Assembly (NCBI GenBank): GCA_011390885.1
Contig: JAABRO010000059.1
Coordinates: forward strand, 1 to 64,000
Direction: 5' to 3'
From: Gemmatimonas sp.
GTDB taxonomy: Bacteria; Gemmatimonadota; Gemmatimonadetes; Gemmatimonadales; Gemmatimonadaceae
Length of the DNA: 64,000 nt
Shown: piece after piece, positions 47,771-58,066 of the stretch
How the letters are laid out: every line of letters starts with the position of its first letter
How positions within the stretch are numbered: position 1 is the stretch's first letter
Translations under genes and position numbers: made by a program
Notes under the pieces: generated by a model
What the model saw: the letters and a program-made list of their open reading frames with translations, nothing else
Database searches by the model: none
Told to the model about the DNA's origin: nothing

Positions 47771-49153
47771 TCAGCGGCCGGCACCGGCGCGCAGCAGCTC
47801 CGGCTCACTCGGCAGCGCCGTGGGATAGGAGCCGGAGAAGCAGGCGTGGCAGTAGCCCGCCGGCCCTTCCGGCACCGCGCCCAGCATGCCGTCGAGCGAG
47901 AGGTACCCGAGCGTGTCCACGCCGAGATGCCGGGCGAGTTCCTCGGGGCCGAGGCTGGCGGCGATCAGCTCCTCGCGACGCGGCGTGTCGATGCCGTAGT
48001 AGCAGGGACTGATGATCGGCGCACTCGAGACGCGCATGTGCACCTCGCGCGCACCGGCGGCGCGCACCAGCGACACGAGGCCGCGTGTCGTGGTGCCGCG
48101 CACGATGGAATCATCGATCATCACCACCGACTTGCCCTCGATGACTTCGCGCACCGGGTTGTACTTCACCTTCACCTTGGCGTCGCGACCAGCCTGCGTG
48201 GGCTGAATGAACGTGCGCCCCACGTAGTGGTTGCGGATGAGCGCGAACTCGAAGGGCAGTCCCGATTCCTCGGCGTAGCCGAGCGCCGCGGAGTTGGAGG
48301 AGTCCGGCACGGCGAACACGAGGTCGGCACCGGGGGCCGGGCACTCGCGCGCGAGCTGCCGACCCAGGGCGCGTCGCGCCCGGTCGACGGACGAGCCGAA
48401 TACCTTGCTGTCGGGGCGCGCGAAGTACACATGCTCGAACACACAGCGGTTGAGCGGCGCGGGCGCAATGGCCTGCAGCGAGCGCATCCCCTGCCGGTCG
48501 ATGGCCACGATCTCGCCGGGCGCCACGTCACGGACGAACGTCGCTCCGACGATGTCGAGCCCGCACGTCTCCGACGTGGCCACCCAGCCCTCGCCGAGCC
48601 GGCCGAGGGCGAGCGGGCGCCAGCCATGCGGGTCACGCGCGATCAGGAAGGTCTCGTCGATCACGACGACCAGGCAGTACGCGCCTTCGACGCCGGCGAG
48701 CGCGTTGGCGAGCCGCTCCTCGGGCGACGCACCCGTCGCGCGGGCGATGCGGTGCACGATCGCCTCCGAGTCCATCGAGGAGGTGAAAATCGCGCCGGTT
48801 TCCTCGAGGTCACGCCGGAGCTCGACCGCGTTGGTGAGGTTGCCGTTGTGCGCCAGCGCGATGTGTCCACGCCGGACGCGCGCGAGGATCGGCTGCGCGT
48901 TCTCGATGGCCGAAGCACCGGCCGTGGAGTACCGCGTGTGGCCGATGGCAATCGGGCCGGTGAGCGCCCGCATCGCATCGTCGCCGAAGCCTTCCGACAC
49001 GAGTCCCATCGTGCGGCGCAGGTGCGCCACGCCGGTGTCGTCCACCGCGACGATGCCGGCCGACTCCTGGCCACGGTGCTGCAGGGAATAGAGTCCGAGC
49101 TGGGTCAGGGCCGCTGCGTTCGGATGACCGTACACGCCGAAGATGCCGCACAT
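47771..49153 (-). CDS. purF: Amidophosphoribosyltransferase
   Basis: 460 residues. First committed step of purine synthesis: PRPP plus glutamine to phosphoribosylamine. It starts MCGIFGVYGHP, so removal of Met exposes the catalytic Cys; there is no propeptide. LYSLQHRGQESAG follows. The phosphoribosyltransferase domain has VVMIDDSIVRGTTTRGL near 345. Cysteines in RCVFEH, SPCYYGID and the final GYCHACFSGSYP fit the four ligands of the [4Fe-4S] cluster in Bacillus-type PurF, which senses oxygen. It is 15 bases behind purL and last of the pur run. Confidence 0.95.
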   Translation of the reverse strand: MCGIFGVYGHPNAAALTQLGLYSLQHRGQESAGIVAVDDTGVAHLRRTMGLVSEGFGDDAMRALTGPIAIGHTRYSTAGASAIENAQPILARVRRGHIALAHNGNLTNAVELRRDLEETGAIFTSSMDSEAIVHRIARATGASPEERLANALAGVEGAYCLVVVIDETFLIARDPHGWRPLALGRLGEGWVATSETCGLDIVGATFVRDVAPGEIVAIDRQGMRSLQAIAPAPLNRCVFEHVYFARPDSKVFGSSVDRARRALGRQLARECPAPGADLVFAVPDSSNSAALGYAEESGLPFEFALIRNHYVGRTFIQPTQAGRDAKVKVKYNPVREVIEGKSVVMIDDSIVRGTTTRGLVSLVRAAGAREVHMRVSSAPIISPCYYGIDTPRREELIAASLGPEELARHLGVDTLGYLSLDGMLGAVPEGPAGYCHACFSGSYPTALPSEPELLRAGAGR

Positions 49154-49168
49154 GGGAATCGAAGTCCG

Positions 49169-51480
49169 TCAGTCGGTGGTGGGTGCATGCGACGTCGCCA
49201 CGGCGTGTTCCGCCGGTGCGCCGCCATCCATGATGCCCGGAATGGTGTCGTGGAATGCCTTGGCCAGCGGCTCGATGGCCGACCGGGCCGAGACGGCGCC
49301 GATCACGAACTCGACGCCCTCCGCCGCGCTGGTGACGCGACCGATCACGCGCGCGGGAACGCCGATGCGTGCGGCCACCTCGAGCAGCGCGTCCGGTGTC
49401 GGCGTGCTGATCACGACGCGCCCCTGCGCCTCGCCGAACAGCAGTGCGCGCAGCGGGAGGTCGGCCCAGTCGGTAAGGTCGACCTGGAAGCCCATGGTGC
49501 GATCGCGATGCATCATCGCGGACTCGGCGAGCGCGACAGCAAGACCGCCGTCACTGCAGTCGTGCGCGCTGCGCACGAGGCCGTGGCCGATCGCCTCGAG
49601 CAGCGCATCGATGAGGCGACGCTCCGCGGCCGGATCGCAGGCCGGCGGTGCGCCGATCGCGAGCCCGTGCAGGCGGAGCAGGTACTCGCTGGCCCCGAGT
49701 TCGGCCGTATTGTCGCCGAGCAGTACGATCGCATCGCCCTCCACCTGGAACGCCGACGGCGTGACGTGGTCGAGCGAGTCGAGCACACCGACCATGCCGA
49801 TCGTGGGCGTGGGATGAATGGCGCCCTGCGGGTTTTCGTTGTAGAGCGAGACGTTGCCGCCCGTCACTGGTGTCTCGAGCGTCCGGCACGCCTCGCCCAT
49901 GCCGGCCACGGCATTCGCGAGCTGGTAGTACACCTCAGGGCGGGTCGGATTGCCGAAGTTGAGGTTGTTCGTGATCGCGCGGGGACGCGCACCGCTGCAG
50001 GCCACGTTGCGGGCCGCCTCGCACACGGCGATGCGGCCGCCGACGCGCGGATCGAGCGCGACATAGCGACCGTTGCCGTCGATGGAGAGCGCCACGCCGG
50101 CATCGGTGCCGCGAAGCCGAATGACGGCCGCGTCGCTGCCGGGACCCACGATCGTGCTCGTGCGGACCATCGAATCGTACTGCCGCCAGACCCACGCCTT
50201 GCTGGCGATCGTGGGCGACGAGAGCAGCCGCTCGAGCGTCCAGATCGGATCGGCCTCCTCCTCGTGCGGTGCCACGGCGTGCGGATCGCGGGCACGGGCC
50301 TCGGCGAGCGCGGTGGACTCCTTCGCCTCGATAGTGTAGACCGGGCAGTCGGTGACGAGGCGCGTGCCGGGGAACTCGGCCACGACACGATCGCCCTCGG
50401 TGACGCGATAGACCGGCTCCGCGATGACCTCGCCGATCACCGCGGCCTCGAGGTCCCAGCGCGCGAGGATCTCGCGCACCTGCTCCTCGCGTCCCTTGTG
50501 CGCGACCACGAGCATGCGCTCCTGCGACTCCGACAGCAGGATCTCGTACGGCGTCATGCCCTCCTCACGGACCGGCACCTTGGTGGTGTCGATCGTGACG
50601 CCCACGTCGCCACGCGCGGCCATCTCCGCGGAGCTCGACGTGAGGCCGGCGGCGCCCATGTCCTGGATGGCCACGATGTGGCCGCTGCGAATGAGCTCGA
50701 GCGACGCTTCCAGCAGGAGCTTCTCGGTGAACGGATCGCCCACCTGCACGCGCGGCCGCTTGGCCTCGTTCTCCTCGCTCAAGTCCTCGCTCGCGAACGA
50801 GGCCCCGTGAATGCCGTCACGTCCCGTGCGCGCACCCACCGCGATGATCGGATTGCCGACCCCTTCGGCCACGGCGCGAATGAGCTCCTCCTCCCGCAGC
50901 ACGCCCACGCACATCGCGTTGACGAGCGGATTGCCCTCGTACGACGGGTCGAACACGACCTCGCCGCCCACCGTGGGCACGCCGACGCAGTTGCCGTAGT
51001 CGCCGATGCCCTTGACGACACCGGAGAACAGGTAGCGCACGCGCGGTGACGAGAGCGGGCCGAAGCGCAGCGAGTTGAGCAGGGCGATCGGGCGCGCGCC
51101 CATGGTGAAGACGTCGCGCAGGATGCCGCCCACGCCGGTGGCTGCGCCCTGGTACGGTTCGACCGCACTCGGATGGTTGTGCGACTCCACCTTGAACGCC
51201 ACCGCGATGCCGTCCTTCACGGCGATGACGCCGGCGTTCTCGCCGGGGCCCTGCAGCACCCACGGCGCCTCGGTGGGCAGCGTGCGGAGCAGCGGGCGCG
51301 AGTGCTTGTAGGAGCAGTGCTCGCTCCAGAGCGCACTCACGATGCCGACCTCGGTGAATGTCGGCGTGCGACCGAGCATCGCGACCACGCGCTCGTACTC
51401 GGCCGGTGTGATGCCGTGTTCCTTGATGAGTGCCGGCGTGATCTCCGGATCACCGGCACGCGGGGCGACGTGCGACTGGC

Positions 51481-51484
<4 letters not shown>
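49169..51484 (-). CDS. purL: Phosphoribosylformylglycinamidine synthase subunit PurL (small type)
   Basis: 771 residues, the small PurL that requires separate PurQ and PurS, both encoded just upstream. It uses ATP to turn FGAR into FGAM with ammonia from PurQ. Motifs: [17 protein letters not shown] near residue 50, GPGENAGVI near 80, [20 protein letters not shown] near 96, [16 protein letters not shown] near 160 and [17 protein letters not shown] near 655. The ATG overlaps the purQ stop (ATGA), so subunits are made from coupled cistrons. Confidence 0.96.
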
Positions 51485-52181
<697 letters not shown>

Positions 52182-52185
<4 letters not shown>

Positions 52186-52439
52186 GCGGGCTCCACGGTG
52201 GCGATGTGGAAGTCTTCGGTGACCGGGTTGGCCAGCAGCTGCTCGCACATGCGACGCACGGCGTCGCGCGCGGCCTCCGCACTCTCGGCATCGGTGTCGA
52301 GCACCAGGTGCCGTCCGACACGCACGTCACCGACCGACGCGAACCCCAGCGTGTGGAGCGCGTCGGCAACAGCCTTGCCCTGAGGATCGAGGATGCCACG
52401 GCGCGGCACGATGTGGATGGCCACTCGGAATCGGGTCAT
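52182..52439 (-). CDS. purS: Phosphoribosylformylglycinamidine synthase subunit PurS
   Basis: 85 residues. The small structural subunit that bridges PurL and PurQ. It shows the PurS pattern: FRVAIHIVPRRGILDPQGKA at the start, LHTLGFASVGDVRVGR in the middle and LLANPVTEDFHIATVEP at the end. It overlaps both neighbours by four bases (pssA upstream, purQ downstream). Confidence 0.95.
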
Positions 52440-53356
52440 GTCGGGGAGTCGTTGTGGTCGGCATCGCGACCAGGGGTGGAACGGGAGTCACGCTGCCGAC
52501 GACGTCGGCGGCGGGCGGAACGATCAGCATCGACGGCGACGCCATCGGCGACGAGCGCCGATCCATCGTCATCGTCATCGGGGACGATCGGCAGGCGGTC
52601 CATCAGCCCGAGCAGCACGGTGCGCCCGATGCCGTACAGCACGTAGCCCATGAGCGCCGGGAAGAAGAACTGCTTGGGCAGGAAGATCACGCCCACGAGC
52701 GTGCCGACCACGAGCAGCAGGCCGAGCACCCCGCGCCAGCTGCGCAGCCCGACCGTCGGCACGGCGGCGTACTGCACGTTGCTGATCATGAGCATGCCGA
52801 GCCCGAGCATGACCCAGCGCAGCATCTGATGCCACGGGAGGCCGCCGATCATGGTGTCGGTGTAGAGCGACGTCTGGCTGAACCACCAGTAGGTGGCGAG
52901 CGTCATGCCGGCGGCCGGGCTCGGCAGGCCGGTGAAGTGCGTCTTCGCGCGGCCCGCCTGCTCCACGTTGAAGCGCGCCAGCCGGATGACCGCGGCAGCC
53001 GTGAACAGGAAGCAGAAGATCCAGTCCCAGCCCGTGTTGTTCAGCACGGCGAAGTACATGATCAGCGACGGGGCGAGCCCGAAGCTGATCGCATCGACGA
53101 GGCTGTCGAGCTCGGAGCCGAACTTGCTGCCGCTCTTCGTGGCGCGCGCAATCCGTCCGTCGAGCGTGTCGGCCACCGCGCCGAAGACGATGAACCGGGC
53201 GGCCGCGTCGAAGTCGCCGCGCGAGGCGGAGACGATCGCGAAGATGCCGAAGAACAGGTTGGCGAGCGTGAGGCCGTTCGGCAGCACCACCACCGCGCGC
53301 CGGCGCGGGCGCGGTCCGCCGCCCGGCATCGAGCCGGCCCCTGCGTCGGCCGTCAT
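52436..53356 (-). CDS. pssA: CDP-diacylglycerol-serine O-phosphatidyltransferase
   Basis: 306 residues. An integral membrane CDP-alcohol phosphatidyltransferase with about eight membrane helices. The catalytic motif D-x2-DG-x2-AR-x8-G-x3-D-x3-D is complete: Asp63, Asp66, Gly67, Ala70, Arg71, Gly80, Asp84, Asp88. The context VLPNGLTLANLFFGIFAIV upstream and ARFNVEQAGRAKTHFTGLPS downstream is that of type II PS synthase. The C-terminal 45 residues are an acidic stretch followed by a basic Arg-rich tail, not in shorter homologues. It overlaps the psd-like stub and purS by four bases each. It uses the CdsA product. Confidence 0.94.
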   Translation of the reverse strand: MTADAGAGSMPGGGPRPRRRAVVVLPNGLTLANLFFGIFAIVSASRGDFDAAARFIVFGAVADTLDGRIARATKSGSKFGSELDSLVDAISFGLAPSLIMYFAVLNNTGWDWIFCFLFTAAAVIRLARFNVEQAGRAKTHFTGLPSPAAGMTLATYWWFSQTSLYTDTMIGGLPWHQMLRWVMLGLGMLMISNVQYAAVPTVGLRSWRGVLGLLLVVGTLVGVIFLPKQFFFPALMGYVLYGIGRTVLLGLMDRLPIVPDDDDDGSALVADGVAVDADRSARRRRRRQRDSRSTPGRDADHNDSPT

Positions 53357-53523
53357 GCCACCGACCCGCGGAAGAACCACGCGAGGACGACGGCCGTCAC
53401 GAGGAAGAGGAAGGCCACCAGCCAGAGCGGCCAGGAGCGGACGCGCAGCGCGAGCGCGAAGGCCACCACCGCAATGGCGGAGGCGCCGACGATCAGGGGA
53501 TAGCCCTCGCGCGCGAAGTTCAC
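53353..53523 (-). CDS. 56-residue membrane protein resembling the N-terminal anchor of phosphatidylserine decarboxylase
   Basis: 56 residues from a GTG that overlaps the purC stop; its own stop overlaps the pssA start. The N-terminus [20 protein letters not shown], the two hydrophobic stretches around a charged/aromatic turn (LRVRSWPLW), and the end [11 protein letters not shown] match the membrane-anchor part of short bacterial/archaeal-type PSD (AREG-P-I ... WFFRDP). The catalytic domain with its self-cleaving Ser motif is absent and there is no room for it before pssA. psd commonly lies directly next to pssA. It is therefore either a psd remnant or a retained mini-gene. The assignment rests on my recall of the family pattern, so moderate confidence. 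Confidence 0.6.
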   Translation of the reverse strand: MNFAREGYPLIVGASAIAVVAFALALRVRSWPLWLVAFLFLVTAVVLAWFFRGSVA

Positions 53524-54497
53524 GTGGCGCTCTCCAGTCGCGGCGCGGAGGGCGTGCCGGCGAGCACGGCAGCGAGCGAGGCCCCGGTGAGCCGCTCGAA
53601 GGCCTCGAGGTAGCGGAGGCTCGTGGCGTGCACGACCGCCTCGGGCAGCGTGGGGCCGGGCGACTCGCCGTTCCAGCGACCCGCGCGCCGTTCGACGTCG
53701 AGCCAGTCTCGCAGCGGCTGCTTGTCGAAGCTGGGCTGGCTGCGCCCGGGTTCGTAGCGATCCGCCGGCCAGAAGCGCGAGGAGTCGGGGGTGAGCACTT
53801 CGTCGATCAGGATCACGCGCCCATCGCGCACGCCGAACTCGAACTTGGTGTCGGCCACGATGATGCCCCGAGGGGCCGCCACGTCGCGGCCGAACTCGTA
53901 CACCGTGCGCGCCATGCGCTCGAGCAGTGCGGCGCGCTCGGCACCGACCCGGGCAATGACCTCGGCCACGGTGATGTTCTCGTCGTGCCCGGTCTCCGCC
54001 TTGGTTGCCGGGCTGAACACCGGCGGATCGAAGCGGTCGCTTTCCCGAAGCCCGGCGGCGAGCGCTTCGCCCGCCAGCGTGCCGCTGGCTGCGTACTCCT
54101 TCCATGCCGAGCCGGCGAGATAGCCACGCACCACGCACTCGATGGGAACGACCTCCGTGAGCACGCACAGCATGGCGCGGCCAATGAGGGCGTCGCGATG
54201 AGCGGTGAGCGCCGGCACCTCGCGCACGATCGTGTCCACATCGGCGGAGAGGAGGTGATGCGGCAACGCGTCGCCGAAATGCTCCCCCAGCTGGCGCAAC
54301 CACCAGGCGGTGATCTGCGTGAGCACGGCGCCCTTGAAGGGAATCGGTTCGTCCATGACGACGTCGAATGCGCTCACCCGATCGGTGGCCACCAACAGCA
54401 CGCGATCGTCGCCCACGGCGTACACATCGCGCACCTTGCCACGGCGGATGAGCGGAAGGGGCAGGTCGGTGCTGCGCAGGGCCGTGCCGCTCGTCAT
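53520..54497 (-). CDS. purC: Phosphoribosylaminoimidazole-succinocarboxamide synthase
   Basis: 325 residues, the longer SAICAR synthetase form. It ligates aspartate to CAIR. Signatures: [20 protein letters not shown] at the N-terminus, [20 protein letters not shown] near 38, [17 protein letters not shown] near 118, [15 protein letters not shown] near 215, [17 protein letters not shown] near 232. The ATG overlaps the purB stop (ATGA). PurC acts directly before PurB in the pathway and the genes are adjacent. Confidence 0.96.
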   Translation of the reverse strand: MTSGTALRSTDLPLPLIRRGKVRDVYAVGDDRVLLVATDRVSAFDVVMDEPIPFKGAVLTQITAWWLRQLGEHFGDALPHHLLSADVDTIVREVPALTAHRDALIGRAMLCVLTEVVPIECVVRGYLAGSAWKEYAASGTLAGEALAAGLRESDRFDPPVFSPATKAETGHDENITVAEVIARVGAERAALLERMARTVYEFGRDVAAPRGIIVADTKFEFGVRDGRVILIDEVLTPDSSRFWPADRYEPGRSQPSFDKQPLRDWLDVERRAGRWNGESPGPTLPEAVVHATSLRYLEAFERLTGASLAAVLAGTPSAPRLESAT

Positions 54498-55924
54498 ACG
54501 CGGACCTCGTCGGTTGCGGCGGCACCGGTGTAGCGCGCGAGCACGGGCGCCACTTCTTCCTCGAGGAACTCGGTCACCTGCTGCGGGGCGCGCCCGGTAA
54601 AGCGCGCCGGATCGGCGAGCGCCTCGAGGTCGGACATGGGCACACCGAAGGCCGGATCGGCGGCGAGACGATCGAGCATGTCGTTGCGCGCTGCTCCATC
54701 CTTCACGGCGCGGGCCGCGGCAATGCTGTGCTGCCGGATCACCTCGTGCGCCTGCTGCCGGTCGCCACCGGCCCGCACGGCGCGCACGATCAGCTCCTCG
54801 GTCGCCATGAACGGAAGCTCATCGTCCACGCGTCGGCGAATGCGCGCCGGATGCACCTCGAGCCCGGACACGATGTTGCGCACGAGCACCAGGATCGCAT
54901 CGGTGGCGAGGAACGACTCGGGAATCGCGAGGCGACGGTTGGCCGAATCGTCGAGCGTGCGCTCGAAGTACTGCACGGCGTGCGTCTGGTTCGCGTTCGG
55001 CTCGAGGGAGAGCACGAAGCGCGCGAGCGCCGCAATGCGCTCGGAGCGCATCGGGTTGCGCTTGTACGCCATGGCGGAGGAACCGATCTGGTCCTTCTCG
55101 AACGGCTCCTCGATCTCACCGAATGCCTGCAGCATGCGAATGTCGCCCGACAGCTTCGAGGCGCTCGCCGCCACGCCGGCCACGACGCCAAGCACCTGCG
55201 CGTCGATCTTGCGGCTGTAGGTCTGTCCGCTCACGGGAATCGACGCGGCGAAGCCCATGGCCGCCGAGACGCGGCGGTCGAGCTCGCGCACCTTGCCGTG
55301 GTCGCCGTCGAACAACGACAGGAACGACGCCTGCGTGCCGGTCGTGCCCTTCACGCCGCGGAACGGCAGTGTGGCAATGCGGTGCTCGAGATCGGCGATG
55401 TCGAGCAGCAGGTCCTGCATCCAGAGCGTGGCGCGCTTGCCCACGGTGGTCAGCTGCGCCGGCTGCAGGTGCGTGTAGCCGAGGCAGGGCAGGGTGCGCC
55501 ACTCGCGCGCGAACTCGGCCAGCGAGCGCAGCGCGTCCACGCACTTGTCGCGCAGCAGCTCGAGGCCGCGGCGCATGAGCACGAGCTCCGCGTTGTCGGT
55601 GACGTAGCAGCTCGTGGCACCGAGGTGGATGAACGGGCGCGCCGCCGGCGCGACGTCCCCGAACGCGTGCACGTGCGCCATGACGTCATGTCGGAAGCGC
55701 CGCTCGTACGCAGCGACCGCCGTGAAGTCGATGTCGTGCTGATGCGCGCGCATCTCGGCGATCGCCGCATCCGGGATGTCGATGCCGAGGTCGCGCTCGG
55801 CCTCGGCGAGCACGAGCCACAGCTTGCGCCACAGCCCGTAGCGGGCATCGCCGCCCCAGAGTTCGAGCATGGCGCGGGAGGCGTAGCGCTCGGCGAGCGG
55901 CGACGAATACACGGAAGGGAGCAC
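54494..55924 (-). CDS. purB: Adenylosuccinate lyase, long animal-like type
   Basis: 476 residues. Fumarate-releasing cleavage of SAICAR and adenylosuccinate. Fumarase/aspartase signature [16 protein letters not shown] near residue 281; [12 protein letters not shown] near 83, [14 protein letters not shown] near 102, [13 protein letters not shown] near 156, [17 protein letters not shown] near 186, [16 protein letters not shown] near 322, DELPFMATE near 370. The sequence follows animal ADSL far more closely than E. coli PurB. No ATG is available before residue 19; the GTG at 55924, five bases after the DegP-like stop, gives [14 protein letters not shown], the family opening. Confidence 0.94.
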   Translation of the reverse strand: MLPSVYSSPLAERYASRAMLELWGGDARYGLWRKLWLVLAEAERDLGIDIPDAAIAEMRAHQHDIDFTAVAAYERRFRHDVMAHVHAFGDVAPAARPFIHLGATSCYVTDNAELVLMRRGLELLRDKCVDALRSLAEFAREWRTLPCLGYTHLQPAQLTTVGKRATLWMQDLLLDIADLEHRIATLPFRGVKGTTGTQASFLSLFDGDHGKVRELDRRVSAAMGFAASIPVSGQTYSRKIDAQVLGVVAGVAASASKLSGDIRMLQAFGEIEEPFEKDQIGSSAMAYKRNPMRSERIAALARFVLSLEPNANQTHAVQYFERTLDDSANRRLAIPESFLATDAILVLVRNIVSGLEVHPARIRRRVDDELPFMATEELIVRAVRAGGDRQQAHEVIRQHSIAAARAVKDGAARNDMLDRLAADPAFGVPMSDLEALADPARFTGRAPQQVTEFLEEEVAPVLARYTGAAATDEVRV

Positions 55925-55928
55925 GGAG

Positions 55929-57395
55929 TCAGCGGACACGGAAGTTGATCGAGTAAGGGCCTTGGCCGCCGCGCTCGAACCAGAGCTGCACGACACCGCG
56001 TGCGCCGTAGGCCTCGATGGCGCGCGCCGCGAGGTCGGCACTGGTGATGGGCGTGTTGCCGATCTGCAGGATGACGTCGCCGTTCTGCAGGCCGAGTTCG
56101 GACTGCAGCCGTTCGGACACGTTCACCACGAGCGCACCCGCGCGCGAGCGGATGCGGCGTTCCTGCCGGATCGCATCGGTGAGCGAGACGAGTTCGAGCT
56201 CGCGCAGCACGGTCACGCGCGGCGCGCTGACTTCGGGCACGTCGGCGATGGTGAGCTGCACGGTGAGTTCACGCTGGCCACGGCGCACCACGAGCGGCAG
56301 CGTCTCGCCCACCCGGAGTTCGAGCAGCCGCGCCTCCCAGTCGAAGGGATTGCGAATGGTCTTGGTGCCGGCGCGCACGAGCACGTCGCCGTCGCGCACG
56401 CCGGCCTTCTCCGCCGGCGAGCCTGGCACGACGCGTCCCACCAGCGGCACGGCGCGCACCGCATCGCGCGCGCTGCTGAGCTCGGGCAGGCGCAGCTGCA
56501 GTCCCACCCACGGCTGGCGCACGCGCCCATGCGTGAGCAGGTCATCGACGATGCGCATGGTGCGGTCGATCGGGATCGCGAACCCGAGCCCGACCGAGCC
56601 GCCGGAGGGCGAATAGATGGAGCTGTTCACGCCGATCACGTCGCCCGTCGCGTTCACCAGCGGACCGCCCGAGTTGCCGGGATTGATCGCGGCGTCGGTC
56701 TGGATCATGTCGAGGTACATACCGGCGCCTTCGCTGCGCGCCGTGATGTTCCGCCCCACGGCGCTGATCACGCCCACCGACACGCTCGGCTCGGTGTTGC
56801 CGAGCACAAAGCCGAAGGGATTGCCGATCGCGATGCTCCACTCGCCCACGAGCAGGTCGGACGACGTGCCGACGCGCGCCACCGGCAGGTCGCGCGCGTC
56901 GATGCGGAGCACGGCGAGGTCGTTCTGTTCGTCCTCACCGACGAGCGTGGCGTCGTACGTCGTGCCGTCGCGCAGCGCCACGGTGATGCGCGAGGCGCCC
57001 GAGACGACGTGCGCATTCGTCACGATGACGCCGTCCTGCCGCACGATGAATCCCGACCCGATGCCGGCCCGGGCGCGCTGTCCGCTGCGTCCACCGAACA
57101 TCATCTCGAAATAGTCGGCGGGCACGCGCTCCACCGTTTCCGTCTGCACGCTCACGACGGCCGGTGCGACGCGCTCGACGGCGGTGGTGATCGCCGTGCG
57201 TCGCGACTGGGCAATCTCCTGCGCCGGCACCTCGCCCACCGGCATCGCGACGCCGGCACGCGACTCGCTGACCGTGCCGGCGCCAGCGGCGGAACCCGCC
57301 GGCGGCTGCCCGAGCGAGTCGGACGGACTCGCGCCGACACAGCCGGCGGCGATCACCACGGCCGCCGCCATCGCCCCGAGTCGCGCCACGATCAC
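55929..57395 (-). CDS. DegP/HtrA-family serine protease lipoprotein with two PDZ domains
   Basis: 488 residues. Signal peptide with lipobox IAAGC (Cys19), so likely membrane-tethered. The trypsin-like domain has a complete triad: His129 (TNAHVV), Asp159 (QNDLAVL), Ser242 (GNSGGP). DAAINPGNSGGPLVNATGDV and GSVGLGFAIPID are HtrA signatures. Two PDZ domains follow at about 295-395 and 400-488. It degrades or chaperones misfolded envelope proteins. GTG start overlaps the stop of the transaldolase-like gene (GTGA). A protease inside a purine operon is unusual. Confidence 0.92.
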   Translation of the reverse strand: MIVARLGAMAAAVVIAAGCVGASPSDSLGQPPAGSAAGAGTVSESRAGVAMPVGEVPAQEIAQSRRTAITTAVERVAPAVVSVQTETVERVPADYFEMMFGGRSGQRARAGIGSGFIVRQDGVIVTNAHVVSGASRITVALRDGTTYDATLVGEDEQNDLAVLRIDARDLPVARVGTSSDLLVGEWSIAIGNPFGFVLGNTEPSVSVGVISAVGRNITARSEGAGMYLDMIQTDAAINPGNSGGPLVNATGDVIGVNSSIYSPSGGSVGLGFAIPIDRTMRIVDDLLTHGRVRQPWVGLQLRLPELSSARDAVRAVPLVGRVVPGSPAEKAGVRDGDVLVRAGTKTIRNPFDWEARLLELRVGETLPLVVRRGQRELTVQLTIADVPEVSAPRVTVLRELELVSLTDAIRQERRIRSRAGALVVNVSERLQSELGLQNGDVILQIGNTPITSADLAARAIEAYGARGVVQLWFERGGQGPYSINFRVR

Positions 57396-58066
57396 GGCTC
57401 GCCGGCGCGCAGGCGCTGCCCGCCCGCGGGGCGACGCTGCGTGTCCGCCAGCGCCTGGTCGGTGAACGGATACGCCAGCATCGCGCGCAGCGTGCCCGCG
57501 CCCACGACGGCGGCGTCGGCACCCGCCGCGCCGCAGGCGGCCATGGACGCCGAGCCCGCCGGGAACAGCGCGACCAGCTCGGCCTCGAGCTCCGCGGCGT
57601 CGAGCAGCGCGCGTGCACCGGCCACCACTTCGGCACCGGCTCCGCTCATCGCGTCGAGCCGGTCCACGTCGAGCAGCACGTAGGTGGCGCCCGCCTTCGC
57701 CGCGAAGAGCGCCTGCGCGGCGGAGCCGACGAACGTGGCGGCCACGCGAAGGCCGGCCGCGGCCAGGGCGCGCATCCGCACCGCGTTGTCGTCGTTGAAC
57801 GGCAACTGCAGCACGACGTTGTCGGCGGCCCGTCCGAGGTCGCGCAGATGCTCATCCGATCCCGCCGAGGCGGCGAGCGTCTCGGCTGCGTCCACGAGCA
57901 CGGGGAAGGGCACCGCGCGGGCGAACGCCGACAGCCACGCCACCGCGGCCTCGGGCGAGCTGGCCGTGTGCAGCGCGGCGTCCGGCAGGACGACGCCGTC
58001 ACACCAGCCGCGCGCGGCGGCCCACTGGACGTCGTCGAGGGCGTCGGTAGCGAGAAAGAGCTTCAC
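57392..58066 (-). CDS. Transaldolase/fructose-6-phosphate aldolase-like protein lacking the catalytic lysine
   Basis: 224 residues. Alignment by eye to the short TalC/FSA family is good: VKLFLATDALDDVQ for LYLDTANVEEI, ADNVVLQLPFNDDN for ADNIVVKIPMTEEG, GSAAQALFAAKAGATYVLL and DVDRLDAMSGAG for the later strands. The Schiff-base lysine (K-I/V-P) is Gln87 here, the N-terminal catalytic Asp of LDT is Ala6, and the TTNPS motif is VLPDA. It is therefore probably not an active aldolase; a structural or binding role is possible. The GTG start overlaps the truA stop and the stop overlaps the protease start, so it is firmly embedded in the operon. Confidence 0.75.
   Translation of the reverse strand: MKLFLATDALDDVQWAAARGWCDGVVLPDAALHTASSPEAAVAWLSAFARAVPFPVLVDAAETLAASAGSDEHLRDLGRAADNVVLQLPFNDDNAVRMRALAAAGLRVAATFVGSAAQALFAAKAGATYVLLDVDRLDAMSGAGAEVVAGARALLDAAELEAELVALFPAGSASMAACGAAGADAAVVGAGTLRAMLAYPFTDQALADTQRRPAGGQRLRAGEP

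Noticed and set aside
44872-51049. Two plus-strand open frames of more than 1000 codons
   Set aside because: Both run antisense to ppdK, purF and purL, cross the tmRNA 3' end in one case, and read as low-complexity Arg/His/Gly sequence. They are shadows of the real genes.
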